DNA from: CAYNHQ01 sp964397255
GTDB lineage: Bacteria > Bdellovibrionota_G > JALEGL01 > DATDPG01
Direction: 5' to 3'
DNA: 64,000 nt
NCBI GenBank assembly: GCA_964397255.1
Contig: CAYNHQ010000004.1
Location: 124,001-188,000 of the forward strand
This document shows positions 1 to 8,456 of the stretch, piece after piece. How positions within the stretch are numbered: the first letter of the stretch is position 1; each line of letters begins with the position of its first letter. A program made the position numbers and the translations under genes. The notes below the pieces were generated by a model. That model ran no database searches. It saw only the letters and a program-made list of their open reading frames with translations, and was not told the origin of the DNA.

Positions 1-62
1 AGGATACTCTCGACATCACCGCTAAAGTCATTGACCAATACAACAAGGCATATAAGAAGTAG
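1..62 (+). CDS. C-terminal end of a protein running in from the left edge
   Basis: An open frame from the window edge ends at TAG (60-62) and encodes a short tail ending in QYNKAYKK. The tail resembles the last helix of OmpH/Skp-type periplasmic chaperones, which often end in a similar stretch, but nineteen residues are too few to assign a family. Only the existence of the reading frame and its stop is seen directly. Confidence 0.4.
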   Translation, partial: DTLDITAKVIDQYNKAYKK

Positions 63-87
63 CGGCGAGATCGGTGCTTCATTTTAT

Positions 88-162
88 AGGCGCGTAGCTC
101 AGTGGGAGAGCGCTTCCCTGACACGGAAGAGGTCGGAGGTTCAATCCCTCTCGCGCCTACCA
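88..162 (+). tRNA. tRNA-Val (GAC)
   Basis: A full cloverleaf can be drawn: the acceptor arms AGGCGCG and CGCGCCT pair, the anticodon stem CTTCC/GGAAG encloses loop CTGACAC with anticodon GAC, and the T arm GGAGG/CCTCT encloses TTCAATC. CCA is encoded at 160-162. No repeat or integrase lies next to it in this window. Confidence 0.95.
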
Positions 163-319
163 TGCGTGCCCTTTTGCCGCCATACTTCGTTGCTCGTCGT
201 TCAGGATCCTCACGTACAAACCGATACGCTCCGGTGCCTCGTTCCTCGCTGCAATGGGTCAAAATTTTTGTTGACTCGTTGCGCTATCTTATCTAGAGGA
301 TGGGGGCGGTTGGAAAATC

Positions 320-1615
320 ATGTCGTATCGAATTTTCAGTGGGGGCCTGGCCCTCATTTTCCTTTTGTCCTTTCCCTTAGAGGCTATGTCTGAGCCTCCA
401 TGGGCGGAACCTCAAGATCTTCACTGCAGATCGATTGGAATTGTGGCCCAAGACGAAGCGAGGGAGATTCTTGCGTACATTACAAGGCAGGCGGCTTACG
501 ACGTAAAAAGCCCAGAAGCCAAAGGCCTCTTCGGCCATTCATTGCTGCTTAGAACCCTTGGAATGAAATTTGGTTATGGATATGCACCTTCGCCGATTCT
601 GCCACTCAAACAGAACCTTTCAGTGGATGAAAGAATTTTAAGATTGTGCCAACTTGAAATTGATACTTACGTGACATACTCATTAATCGGGGATTTCGGG
701 AAGGCTACCGGGGAAGCTCTATTTATCATCGTTTCAACGGTGCCCGCCGTGAAAGGACTAATGGCGCTGGGCGAACTGGCTCCCCTCGGTTGGCGCAGTT
801 TGACTTTATCGGAGCTTCCCAACCTGACCTGGCTGGCCGTCCGGCGCATGGGCCAGCAAGCAATGCGGGACTCGGTCGAAAGTTTTCAAAAGGTAAGGCC
901 CTATTGGCCGATGGCGCTGGCCTCCGTTGTCATATACAAGTATGTCGTTAAGCCTTTTCTGACGATAGGTGAACAGCCCCTCGAACAAGAAGCCAATCGA
1001 AGGGTGAATAAGTTTTTCAAATCGGTACTCATGGACCATAAAAAATGGGCTGAGGGGCAAACAGGAGGCAGCGAAAAGATTCCTTTCGAAGCCAGCCTCG
1101 AACGTTGGACGAACCTGAGTCGTACCTTCGATTCCGAGCTTACGCTGAGGGAAAGGGAGGGCCGTGACGATGAGCTCAATATCATCCGCGCGAAATCGTA
1201 TATGTACTATCAGCTCTTGTTGATGACTGAGACCACGATCCTTTTAGAAGAGAACGCCGAGCGCACGATACAATACCAATTGGAGAACACAGGTCGTCAG
1301 CCCACAGCCCAAGAGCAGTTCCTTCTTACAGAGATCCCAAAGGAAATTCAGTTAAGACGCGAAGAGCAATACTGCGTACTGCAGCAATGGGTATATTTTA
1401 GGTCGAGATATCCGGAAGTGAAATCAGACATCCTCGAACAGATGAAACTATTTGGATTTCTCACATTCGGAAAGCGATACAAAAAGGTCTTGGCCAAGGA
1501 CATCGCGGCCTTTGCCAACGTAGACGATCAGAACGCGATCCATCTTCTCATGGAATCCGAGCCGGAAGTGGACAACAAGTTGTGGGACGGTACCAATTCT
1601 CCAAATGTAAATTGA
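320..1615 (+). CDS. secreted protein of unknown function, 431 aa
   Basis: The ATG start at 320 gives a signal peptide: a basic start, a hydrophobic core of about 14 residues (GGLALIFLLSFPL), then EAMS. The mature protein has no motif I recognise. Two short hydrophobic stretches, around residues 130-150 and 190-210, could be membrane-associated; the rest is charged and probably helical. It stands alone on the plus strand after tRNA-Val. Its style (signal peptide, helical, no known domain) recalls other large secreted proteins in this window, at 32291 and 60431, but I see no direct similarity to them. Confidence 0.75.
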   Translation: MSYRIFSGGLALIFLLSFPLEAMSEPPWAEPQDLHCRSIGIVAQDEAREILAYITRQAAYDVKSPEAKGLFGHSLLLRTLGMKFGYGYAPSPILPLKQNLSVDERILRLCQLEIDTYVTYSLIGDFGKATGEALFIIVSTVPAVKGLMALGELAPLGWRSLTLSELPNLTWLAVRRMGQQAMRDSVESFQKVRPYWPMALASVVIYKYVVKPFLTIGEQPLEQEANRRVNKFFKSVLMDHKKWAEGQTGGSEKIPFEASLERWTNLSRTFDSELTLREREGRDDELNIIRAKSYMYYQLLLMTETTILLEENAERTIQYQLENTGRQPTAQEQFLLTEIPKEIQLRREEQYCVLQQWVYFRSRYPEVKSDILEQMKLFGFLTFGKRYKKVLAKDIAAFANVDDQNAIHLLMESEPEVDNKLWDGTNSPNVN

Positions 1616-1640
1616 ACCTGGCATCACAATCATCGCCTTA

Positions 1641-1679
1641 TGTATGCAAACCTTTCCATGTCGACACATTTTGCATACA
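1641..1679. promoter_or_regulatory. 10-bp perfect inverted repeat
   Basis: The arms TGTATGCAAA (1641-1650) and TTTGCATACA (1670-1679) are exact inverse complements separated by 19 bp. No T-run follows, so an intrinsic terminator is unlikely. It lies between the gene ending at 1615 and the one starting at 1776, and could be an operator for the latter. Confidence 0.4.
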
Positions 1680-1775
1680 TTCCGTTGCAGGGGATGACTC
1701 GAAAGGGTAAAAACTGAAGTATTTTCAAATACCTATGCCGAGTTTCCTGGTCCAAGTTTTGCGTGCTTGAAGAGC

Positions 1776-2186
1776 ATGGCCGGAGATCCCCCGAACAAGA
1801 ATTCAAAACCCAAGAAAAGTATAGAGAGCGAGTGGGAGTCATTCATTTCAGATTATCCTCCCGACCCGCCGTCGATCGATCGTTTCACAAAAATTCTCGC
1901 CAAGGGATGCGCTGTTTTATTTGTCCTAGTGGTTGCCGCTTACATGTTTGATCATTATCGAGCGATGGCGCCCGTTCCTGTCGCTGAAACCTCGGCGCTC
2001 CAGAATCCGCCAACCACAAAAATGTATGGATTTCCCACGTTCAGCGAACCCGAGATGAACACAGAGAAGGCTCCCCGAGTTCCATCAAAAGTAGCCAGTA
2101 AGCCAAAGCCAAAAGCGAGAACGAAAATCGCCTTGAAAAAACCGATCAAAAACTCCAAACACCGGCCGTTGCTTTCAGTGAGGTAA
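1776..2186 (+). CDS. single-pass inner-membrane protein of unknown function
   Basis: From the ATG at 1776 this encodes 136 aa. It has a polar, proline- and serine-rich cytoplasmic N-terminus, one transmembrane helix (about residues 45-63, rich in Val, Leu and Ala), and then a Pro/Lys-rich tail. A TTG nine bases upstream is an alternative start. The layout of one helix plus a basic, extended periplasmic tail is common for cell-envelope linker proteins, but no family is recognised. Confidence 0.6.
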   Translation: MAGDPPNKNSKPKKSIESEWESFISDYPPDPPSIDRFTKILAKGCAVLFVLVVAAYMFDHYRAMAPVPVAETSALQNPPTTKMYGFPTFSEPEMNTEKAPRVPSKVASKPKPKARTKIALKKPIKNSKHRPLLSVR

Positions 2187-2274
2187 AAATTATAAATCGA
2201 GTTACACCGTCAACTCACCTGTCGCAAGGCTGGCGAAGGCCGATTGCAGTGAAGAAGGATGTTTCAAGAACCTA

Positions 2275-3641
2275 TCATTCGGGATAAATTTCGAGTTGTG
2301 AAGGATCATCCAAAATCATCTCAGCTTCGCTACGGTACATTTTTACTTCACCGCTCACCTTCACTCGCCGCCCGCGGTATCTTTCAGCCAGACGGTTGGG
2401 AAAATGCTCGACGTCGTTTTCGTCGTCCGGGCGGATAAACCGATGAAAAGCACGGCTGAAGACTTTAATGTGCTCCTTTCGGCCTTCAAGGCGTAGAACG
2501 AGAAATACTCCGGTTTTGTACAATTCATAGCGAGAGTCCACGACGCGTCCTTCGAACGAGGTTGGCGCAAAGACAGTCGCACCTTTGGGTTTGAGTTCAC
2601 TTTCTTGGTGGAGAGGACACGCACGAGGTCAGACCGAGTGGCGAGTCCGTTTCGTCCGCGGAGAAGACTGGGACTGACAAGAGCCCGATCGAGAGGGATC
2701 CACACAGGATTGTCAAAATAAGATGAGGGAGGACTGCGGCTCGGGTCAGCCACGGGGAAGAGATCCACAAGAGGGAGTGAGGAAGGCTCATAATTCGAAG
2801 CGATATGTCCTGCAATCGGATTCGGTTGCTGATCCGGCCGAGTATTGAAGTCACCGATGGCGACAAAATCCATTCCAAGACCCTCGGCCTTGTTGGCGCG
2901 CCTTCGAACGACCTCGGCAACGACCCACCGCTCAATCGCAGGATGAGCAAGTGATGGCCAATGGTTCGCGGCGACAGCGAGATGAGCGACCGTCTTCCCG
3001 TGTTGGACAAGAAAACGATCTTCGAGAATGTCTCGTGTCGCGCGATCGGTTCCGTATTGCGAAAGATCGACGGGATATGCCGCCGCGCTTTCAATCGGTA
3101 TCCTGCTGACGATTGCCGTCAGAGTCTCGTGACCGAACCCTTTCGAACTCATAATCACAGGAAGCGAAGCCTGGCAGTACCCGTCGTTTCGAAGGCTGTT
3201 CAAAACGTCTCCGACTACCCGCCGATTCTCAACTTCTTCAAGGATGAGAATGTCGGGAAGTTGTCGACTGGCGAAAAGCTCATGTAGCGCAGAGATCAGT
3301 CGCTCGAGTTTTCGTTCGTACATATCTGGTGTCCAGTCGAGCTGTTTGCACATTTGTTGATAATTTGGTGATTTGATTTGATCGCAACGCTTTCCTCCGT
3401 CTTTGAGGGAGAGGGGGAGGTAGGTTGGATCCTGTACAGTAGATAACTTTGAATCGGACGAACCGCGCTCATCATCGGTGGCGTCGAAAAGATTCTCCAC
3501 ATTGTATGAGAGGATTTGAAAGGGTTGATTCGGTGCGGAACAGTTTGCGCCGTTCTTGAGAATTTCAGCGGGATCGCTCCTGACCGTTCCTGTCAGGAAT
3601 AAATGAAGGAAAAGTGCTAGAGCGCCACGTCTCATGTCCAT
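2275..3641 (-). pseudogene. secreted endonuclease/exonuclease/phosphatase-family protein with C-terminal OB-fold, frameshifted
   Basis: Starting at the ATG complementary to 3641, the protein has a signal peptide and then EEP-nuclease motifs: LSYNVENLFD near the N-terminus, ILEEVEN (metal-binding Glu), ANHWPS (catalytic His region) and AIGDFNTRP (catalytic Asp and Asn). The last family motif, SDH, is missing in every frame. Around 2590-2620 the frame changes and the coding sense continues as a short OB-fold segment (RGRRVKVSGEVKMYR) ending at 2275. The usual order is EEP then OB. The missing SDH and the frame change point to an internal deletion plus frameshift. Two overlapping genes are a less likely reading. 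Confidence 0.6.
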
Positions 3642-3769
3642 GGTTCTACCCTTTTCGCAAGACGCGTGCCTTCGAATATCTAATAATTTCAAGATGTTGT
3701 TAGCAAAAATTTTTGGCTAAAAAGTGCCAAATCACGGTTCGACGGTCGCAGATCGTAAGGTCGAAGTGA

Positions 3770-4357
3770 TTACTTTCGCTTCTTAGCCGATGATGCCCAA
3801 AGCCCCTTCTTCGCAGTTTTCGCCTGGTCCTGGAGTTCCTGAGCGACTGGATCCTTCCCTGACTTCGGGTCCCAAATCACATCTCCGTCCCGTACTAACT
3901 CATGATTGAGGTTGGTTCCCGGGGGGAGAATGACGATCGCGAGAATGTGTCCCGCTCCATCCTTCCCTTTGACTTCCAAACGCACTGATTTTCCGAGCAC
4001 CAGTTTCTCCGCAAGTTTTTTCCCTCTCGCAAGAATCGCGGACTTCCCCTTCGGCAAGTGGACACCATAAAGTCGAACCAACTCTTTCTTTTTCTGTTCG
4101 AGGATCTTGAGCGTGTCGGCTTGAATCACTTGTATCACCTTCCCATGTTGTTCCGGCGAGTGGGTCGGAGGAGCGGGTGATAGAGTTGCCGGTGGAGTTG
4201 CTTGGGCTTGGACTTCCACCGCTGGGGCGGAAGTTGCAACGGGTGGGGAAATTTCCGACTCTTTCTCCTTTTTCGAACATCCCGCGGGAAAATGTAAAAG
4301 AACCACGACAACGAGCGTAACAACCGCCCTGATAAGAATTAAGTTATGACGGGGCAT
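3770..4357 (-). CDS. thermonuclease-like (SNase fold) lipoprotein, probably inactive
   Basis: The ATG complementary to 4357 has an AGGAGG ribosome site close upstream, so I prefer it to the longer frame. The N-terminus is a lipoprotein signal with lipobox PAGC, followed by a Pro/Ala-rich linker. Residues from about 75 match the SNase domain: GKVIQVIQADTLKI, VRLYGVHLP and the NHELVRDGD segment. In active family members the middle motif carries DTPE and the next one DRYGR, which supply catalytic Glu and Arg. Here these positions read HLPK and KDGAGH, so catalysis is doubtful. It is expected in the outer or inner membrane, facing the periplasm. Confidence 0.7.
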   Translation of the reverse strand: MPRHNLILIRAVVTLVVVVLLHFPAGCSKKEKESEISPPVATSAPAVEVQAQATPPATLSPAPPTHSPEQHGKVIQVIQADTLKILEQKKKELVRLYGVHLPKGKSAILARGKKLAEKLVLGKSVRLEVKGKDGAGHILAIVILPPGTNLNHELVRDGDVIWDPKSGKDPVAQELQDQAKTAKKGLWASSAKKRK

Positions 4358-4504
4358 AGAACCTCCTCTTAACAATTTTCGATACTCGCTTACCATACTC
4401 CAATCTCGATGTTTGGAAATTGAATAGCTCGATGGCCGCAGTTACCCTCGACGGCTTTACAACTGCGTCAGTACGGACTTATCGGACCGGGCTGTTGTTG
4501 TGGC

Positions 4505-4658
4505 GCCAATTTGAAGTTCGCCCCAAATGCCGTACATTCGGCAGGTGATGGTGGATGTGAAGCTTCCGGATGGGAGTATCAAGAAAATAGAGACGGGAAA
4601 GACCGTCCTGGATGTGGCGAGGTTGATAGGTGCCGGCCTGGCGAAGACAGCCATTGCG
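4505..4658 (+). pseudogene. thrS 5'-end copy A (leader plus first 44 codons)
   Basis: Bases 4505-4542 are identical to 12581-12618 at the working thrS. The coding part (ATG at 4527) encodes the TGS-domain start VKLPDGSIKKIETGKTVLD with scattered substitutions, and similarity stops after codon 44. It is the leftmost clear member of a series of displaced thrS beginnings (see copies B-E). The frame stays open and runs into the metallo-beta-lactamase fragment that follows. Confidence 0.85.
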
Positions 4659-5002
4659 GCTCTTCCGGAAAGAATTGACGGTGAGGTTTATTGGTGCGGT
4701 TTTGCTTCGAAAGATTCGTATGGTGCGCAAAGTTATTTTATCCGACGCAACGACGGCAATGTCTTGGTGGATTCTCCGCGGTATGCCGCTCCGATTCAAA
4801 CGGTTCATTAACCGTTATCGAAAGGCAGTTGGAAGGAAAGGGCCCGTGGGATTTTGCACCGGATCTTAAGACCATCTCCACACCGGGACATACCCAGGGA
4901 CATATCGTCCTTCTCTACAAAGAAGATTATCTCTTTACGGGAGATCATCTTTCATTTTCTCCCCATCGAAAACATCTCAACGCGTTCAGAGATTGTGGAT
5001 GA
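4659..5002 (+). pseudogene. metallo-beta-lactamase-fold hydrolase remnant
   Basis: Two stretches in different frames look like one MBL-fold protein. The first, in frame with the thrS fragment, reads ALPERIDGEVYWCGFASKD to about 4808. The second, from about 4808, contains TPGHTQGHIVLLY and LFTGDHLSFS, the third metal motif and the GDH of the fold. The HxHxDH motif that should lie between them is absent. The gene has therefore lost its middle and its frame. It sits directly at the end of thrS copy A. Confidence 0.65.
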
Positions 5003-5059
5003 AAAGTCTGAGGAACAAGAATAAACTTCGCAGTGGCGAGTAGCTCCATTAGAAGTTAA

Positions 5060-5079
5060 TAGGCCGACCCGGTCGCCTA
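5060..5079 (-). terminator. weak hairpin at the end of the kelch lipoprotein gene
   Basis: The bases TAGGCCGACCCGGTCGCCTA can fold with stems TAGGC/GCCTA and GACC/GGTC. The hairpin overlaps the TAG stop of the minus-strand gene, but only a poor T-rich stretch follows in the direction of transcription. Confidence 0.3.
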
Positions 5080-6579
5080 GTGTTGGTACCAGCACCCGTC
5101 GTGCAAGCTGCCATCGTTTGCATCTTCTCCTCCCAAAATCAGGACATGCGGGTTGCCGCTTTTGTCCACGAAGTAAGCAGTTGCTTGGTTAAAGAAGCTG
5201 TAACCTCCTCCTGTTCCCGAGATCGTGTGAGATCCTGTAGCTCCATTAAAACTGGAGAGTGAACCATCGGTTTTGATTTGGGCGTAGCTTTGTTCACTCG
5301 AGCCCGGTGAACCGCTATACAACCCTCCGCTTACCAAAATATAACTTCCCGCTACGGTCGCCGTAAATTTTTCTCGTGATTTGGTCAGGCCACTCGAATT
5401 CGCCGTCCAACTCTTTCCGACAAGTGATCCGTCCCGAATATTGATCTGGTTATAATAAACGGTGCTTTGTTTACTCGTGCTTGCGGATTGTGAAATCGGA
5501 TCGACCGCAGCACTGTCTCCACCCAAAACGTAGAGATAGCCCGCCGAAACCACTAGCTGATGGTAAGCACGGGCGGCGGGGAGATTAACCAGCGTCTGCC
5601 AACTCCCTAGCGTTCCGTCACTTTTGATGTCTGCCGAATACACTTTTGAAATCGGTTTACCACTGGAATTGTTTCCACCAACCACATAAAACCTTCCATG
5701 GAAAATCACGGCCCCTTCGGCGAAAAGGGCCTGGGGAAGCGCTGTTGTGGTGTCCCAAGTGCCGCTTTCACCGCTTGCGGGTAAAGTGCCATTGTCTTTT
5801 ATAGACGAATAGTAAACCTTCGAGGTGGCCTTGCCTGTCCCATCCAGGCCGCCGAGAACATAGACATATCCGTTGCCCGTGACGAGCGAATTGAATTCGT
5901 TAGCCACTCCGGCCGCCGCAAAACTTCGTTTAGCGGGTAAAGCGGTCGTGGAGCTCCAACTTGTTTTCGCGAGCGCACCACTGCTCTTGTTCAACGAATT
6001 GTAATAAACCGTATCAACATTCGAAGTGTTGTCATCCATCGTTCCCGTTGAAGTGTTCCCTCCGAGAGCGTAGATGTAGGTGGTTGTTCCGATGGGTGTG
6101 GTGACGGACGAGAAACCTTGCTGTGCGGTCGGAAGGCTCGCTGTGGCCGTCCAAACAATCGTGGAAGGGCTAAAGCTCACGCTCGATACGATCAGAAAAC
6201 TGAGTTCATTGCTGGTGCCGCCCGGCGTAGTGACCGAAACTTTATAGGTGGTACCCGCAGTCAAGCCGTTTGGGACGGTTCCTACAATGTAAACATTCGT
6301 CCAATTTTTATTTTCAAAATCGATCTTCGCCGAGGCCACGACATCATCCGTAGTGGGATTTCGAAAATCAACCGAGTACCCATCGGAAGGTGTGGAAGTA
6401 AGATCTCCAAAGTTGTTTCCGTCAATGATAAAGAGGCTACCAATCGTACCGCTTCCCGTTACTCCTCCGTTGATATCCGTCAACGTAGGTGGCCCATTCC
6501 CGTCACTTCCGCAGGAATGGACGAATAAAACCAATCCGAAAAGAATACCAAAAACGTGAAAGCTTTTTTTAGTATGCAT
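5077..6579 (-). CDS. IPT/TIG plus kelch-like repeat lipoprotein, 500 aa
   Basis: The signal sequence ends in the lipobox VHSC, so the protein is probably lipid-anchored and exported. Residues about 28-130 form an IPT/TIG immunoglobulin-like domain (IDGNNFGD, TTPGGTSNELSF). Residues about 145-500 contain kelch-type repeats with GG doublets (YVLGGLDG, YVVGGNNS, YVLGGDSA, LVSGGLYS, LILGGEDA), predicted to form a beta-propeller. Similar proteins are extracellular or surface-bound; no ligand can be inferred. It lies in the thrS accretion zone, transcribed opposite to thrS. Confidence 0.8.
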   Translation of the reverse strand: MHTKKSFHVFGILFGLVLFVHSCGSDGNGPPTLTDINGGVTGSGTIGSLFIIDGNNFGDLTSTPSDGYSVDFRNPTTDDVVASAKIDFENKNWTNVYIVGTVPNGLTAGTTYKVSVTTPGGTSNELSFLIVSSVSFSPSTIVWTATASLPTAQQGFSSVTTPIGTTTYIYALGGNTSTGTMDDNTSNVDTVYYNSLNKSSGALAKTSWSSTTALPAKRSFAAAGVANEFNSLVTGNGYVYVLGGLDGTGKATSKVYYSSIKDNGTLPASGESGTWDTTTALPQALFAEGAVIFHGRFYVVGGNNSSGKPISKVYSADIKSDGTLGSWQTLVNLPAARAYHQLVVSAGYLYVLGGDSAAVDPISQSASTSKQSTVYYNQINIRDGSLVGKSWTANSSGLTKSREKFTATVAGSYILVSGGLYSGSPGSSEQSYAQIKTDGSLSSFNGATGSHTISGTGGGYSFFNQATAYFVDKSGNPHVLILGGEDANDGSLHDGCWYQH

Positions 6580-6706
6580 ATTTCGTCTCCAGAAAGAAGA
6601 TCTGCGAGAACTTTGGAACTAAGTAGTCCTACCACAAGAAACTCTCAAAAACTATACCAGCTGAATGTTCGACGAATAATGTGGCGTCAAATCGGCGTAA
6701 ATTGCA

Positions 6707-6723
6707 CCGATTTGAAATTCGCT
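6707..6723 (+). repeat. possible degenerate thrS-leader copy (A2)
   Basis: The 17 bases CCGATTTGAAATTCGCT differ by one base from the leader in copies B and C (CGATTTGAAGTTCGCT). No thrS coding sequence follows. The stop codon of the next minus-strand gene lies 14 bp further on, which fits the layout of the other copies, but the match is short. Confidence 0.35.
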
Positions 6724-6736
6724 ACAAGATCGTTGA

Positions 6737-7012
6737 TTATTTTTCCGACGTCGTCGGGTCGATCACTGTGCGAACTTGGGAAATCTTGTTCGCAGGGAAA
6801 TCCCCTTTTTGCGCATGCTCGCGAACCATTTTCTCGTTCGGGGCGATGTAAACGCAGTAGATCTTGTTATCGGTGACATAGCTTTGGACCCATTGAATTT
6901 TGGGTCCCATTTCATTCAAAACATCACACGACTTTTGTGAGATGATTTGAAGTTGGTCTTTCGACAATTTACCAGCGCCCGGAATCTCTCGTTCAATGAC
7001 GTACTTCGGCAT
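6737..7012 (-). CDS. DUF4242 (nickel-binding SCO4226-like) small protein
   Basis: This 91-aa protein begins MPKYVIEREIPGAG and contains WVQSYVTDNKIYCVYIAPN and a closing TVIDPTT, the hallmarks of DUF4242. These are small ferredoxin-like alpha/beta barrels; one member binds nickel. The cellular role is unknown. A purine-rich ribosome site (AGGAGG, complement of 7019-7024) lies just upstream of the ATG. It has no operon partner and is cargo of the thrS zone. Confidence 0.8.
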   Translation of the reverse strand: MPKYVIEREIPGAGKLSKDQLQIISQKSCDVLNEMGPKIQWVQSYVTDNKIYCVYIAPNEKMVREHAQKGDFPANKISQVRTVIDPTTSEK

Positions 7013-7128
7013 GTCTGACCTCCTGAGGTGTGGTGGTATACGTCGATTTGAGCCGGAATGAAAAGTTTTTAGTGACTCTTGAGGGGATACTCTTCAAAAA
7101 TTGGGTAGAGGTCAGCTTCTTATGCCAA

Positions 7129-7159
7129 TTGACACATATATAGGTATAAGTGGTATACT
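7129..7159 (+). promoter_or_regulatory. promoter/operator of the vapBC-like pair
   Basis: A perfect -35 box TTGACA (7129-7134) is followed after 19 bp by TATACT (7154-7159). The spacer holds repeated GTATA elements and a GTATAC palindrome, as expected for an operator bound by a ribbon-helix-helix antitoxin. The ATG of the antitoxin is nine bases beyond. Confidence 0.55.
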
Positions 7160-7168
7160 TGAGTCCCT

Positions 7169-7393
7169 ATGGCGCAAGTAACTCTTTATCTCCCTGAGAA
7201 AATGGAAAAATTCCTTCGTAAGGAGGCGGGTCGAAAGAAGAAGAGTATATCGGCATTTCTGGCGGAGCTCCTGCAGCAAAAAAGAGAACCTCAAGGGTGG
7301 TCGAAAAATTTTTTTTCAAAAATTATTGGTGGCTGGCGTGGGGAATTTCCAAATATTGAAGAACTGCCACATCAAGATCGCGACGATTGGTGA
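7169..7393 (+). CDS. vapB: ribbon-helix-helix-type antitoxin of a VapBC pair
   Basis: This 74-aa protein starts MAQVTLYLPEKMEKFL, the strand-helix start of CopG/RHH-type DNA-binding antitoxins. A variable tail rich in Trp and acidic residues (WRGEFPNIEELP) follows and would cover the toxin. Its TGA overlaps the start of the PIN-domain gene, which is typical of translationally coupled toxin-antitoxin pairs. It probably represses its own promoter at 7129-7159. Confidence 0.8.
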   Translation: MAQVTLYLPEKMEKFLRKEAGRKKKSISAFLAELLQQKREPQGWSKNFFSKIIGGWRGEFPNIEELPHQDRDDW

Positions 7394-7785
7394 GCTTTCT
7401 CCTCGATACGAACGCCTGCATCGCACTGTTGAAAGGGACCGATGCCGATCTTGCCAAACGGCTTCGTGTTTCGAAACCTGAGCAATTTAAACTCTGCAGC
7501 CCTGTCAAAGCTGAACTCTTTTATGGCGCTCGTAAGAGCGAAAGAGTGAATGACAATCTCGCGCTATTGACGAAATTCTTCGAACCCTTCGAAAGTTTTA
7601 CGTTCGACGATAGTGCCGCCGAACAATACGGAATCGTACGAGCCATATTATCCCGTTCCGGCAACCCGATTGGATCCAACGATCTGCTGATTGCCAGCAT
7701 TGCTCTGGCGCATGATCTTACGCTCCTGACCAAGAATCTCCGTGAGTTTGTAAAAGTACCTGGCCTAAGGACGGAAAGCTGGTAG
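7390..7785 (+). CDS. vapC: PIN-domain ribonuclease toxin (VapC)
   Basis: From the GTG overlapping the antitoxin stop (GTGA), the protein begins with LLDTNACIALLKG, the first PIN-domain acidic motif. It continues with VKAELFYGARKS (conserved Glu), and NDLLIASIALAHDLTLLTKN with the third and fourth acidic residues (ND and the later Asp region). All usual catalytic acids appear present, so the toxin is probably an active RNase. About 131 aa is the normal VapC size. Confidence 0.9.
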   Translation: MSFLLDTNACIALLKGTDADLAKRLRVSKPEQFKLCSPVKAELFYGARKSERVNDNLALLTKFFEPFESFTFDDSAAEQYGIVRAILSRSGNPIGSNDLLIASIALAHDLTLLTKNLREFVKVPGLRTESW

Positions 7786-7929
7786 GAGTCTCCATGCATG
7801 AGCAGAAATGAGCTTTCGGAACAAACTAGTTTACAAAAATGCGAACAAGAGAAAATTTCCTTCCAACCAATCCCCGTAGCCCTAGAGATCTTCTCTCCTT
7901 TATGACCTTACGTTGATATACTCGGAACC

Positions 7930-8154
7930 GTGCGACTCGCAGCGATAATATGCGGCATCTTAGTTTGGTTGCTCAGCAACGATTTCAAACGTCATCTTAT
8001 CTCTCGGAGTTATACTGTATTGTTCTTCGCTGGTCTCTTCACATTATTTTTTGTTCATAGGGATATTTCGGCTCAAGGAATAGGTGGGGAGCCGATGAGC
8101 GCGGCCACTTTAGGCCTCTGCTACAGTCGAACGGTTACTCTGGAACATTACTAA
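7930..8154 (+). CDS. small hydrophobic ORF, doubtful
   Basis: From a GTG, 74 codons encode two hydrophobic stretches (AAIICGILVWLL and TVLFFAGLFTLFFV). No ribosome site stands out, the ORF has no recognised relatives, and it may be the remnant of a secreted-protein gene. It lies in the decayed part of the thrS zone. Confidence 0.25.
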   Translation: MRLAAIICGILVWLLSNDFKRHLISRSYTVLFFAGLFTLFFVHRDISAQGIGGEPMSAATLGLCYSRTVTLEHY

Positions 8155-8181
8155 AATCATGGAGGAACTCTCTGATTTCTG

Positions 8182-8412
8182 GTGAATGTGAGTGCTCGCA
8201 TGTGTAATTTATACCTCTGTGAAGAAGAAGGAAATCGAACGGAAGTTGAGGAAGTTCGGGTGGTGTTTGCTCCGACATGGGAGCAACCACGACGTATGAT
8301 GAATGGCGAAGACCAAGTTGAAGTACCCCGACACCCTGAAATCCATGAGAAGTTAGCACGTTATGCCATTCTCAGAATTGCCGAGCGAAACCCCGGTCCA
8401 AGAAGGGGTTGA
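8182..8412 (+). CDS. small hypothetical protein upstream of an antitoxin-like gene
   Basis: This 76-aa ORF (GTG start) has an acidic middle and a helical C-terminus (PEIHEKLARYAILRIAERN). It is not HicA-like, since it lacks the HicA GSHxxF motif, and I do not recognise it. It ends 44 bp before the HicB/XRE-like gene and could be its partner, which would make the pair a toxin-antitoxin variant. That is inference from position only. Confidence 0.4.
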   Translation: MNVSARMCNLYLCEEEGNRTEVEEVRVVFAPTWEQPRRMMNGEDQVEVPRHPEIHEKLARYAILRIAERNPGPRRG

Positions 8413-8456
8413 TCGTTATACAAATATATTTGTATAATAGCCAAAGGATAGATCGC

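Noticed and set aside
2228..2256. Short similarity to thrS codons 37-46 (GGCTGGCGAAGGCCG... ATTGCAG)
   Set aside because: It needs a two-base gap and several mismatches, and no leader or start precedes it, so chance cannot be excluded.
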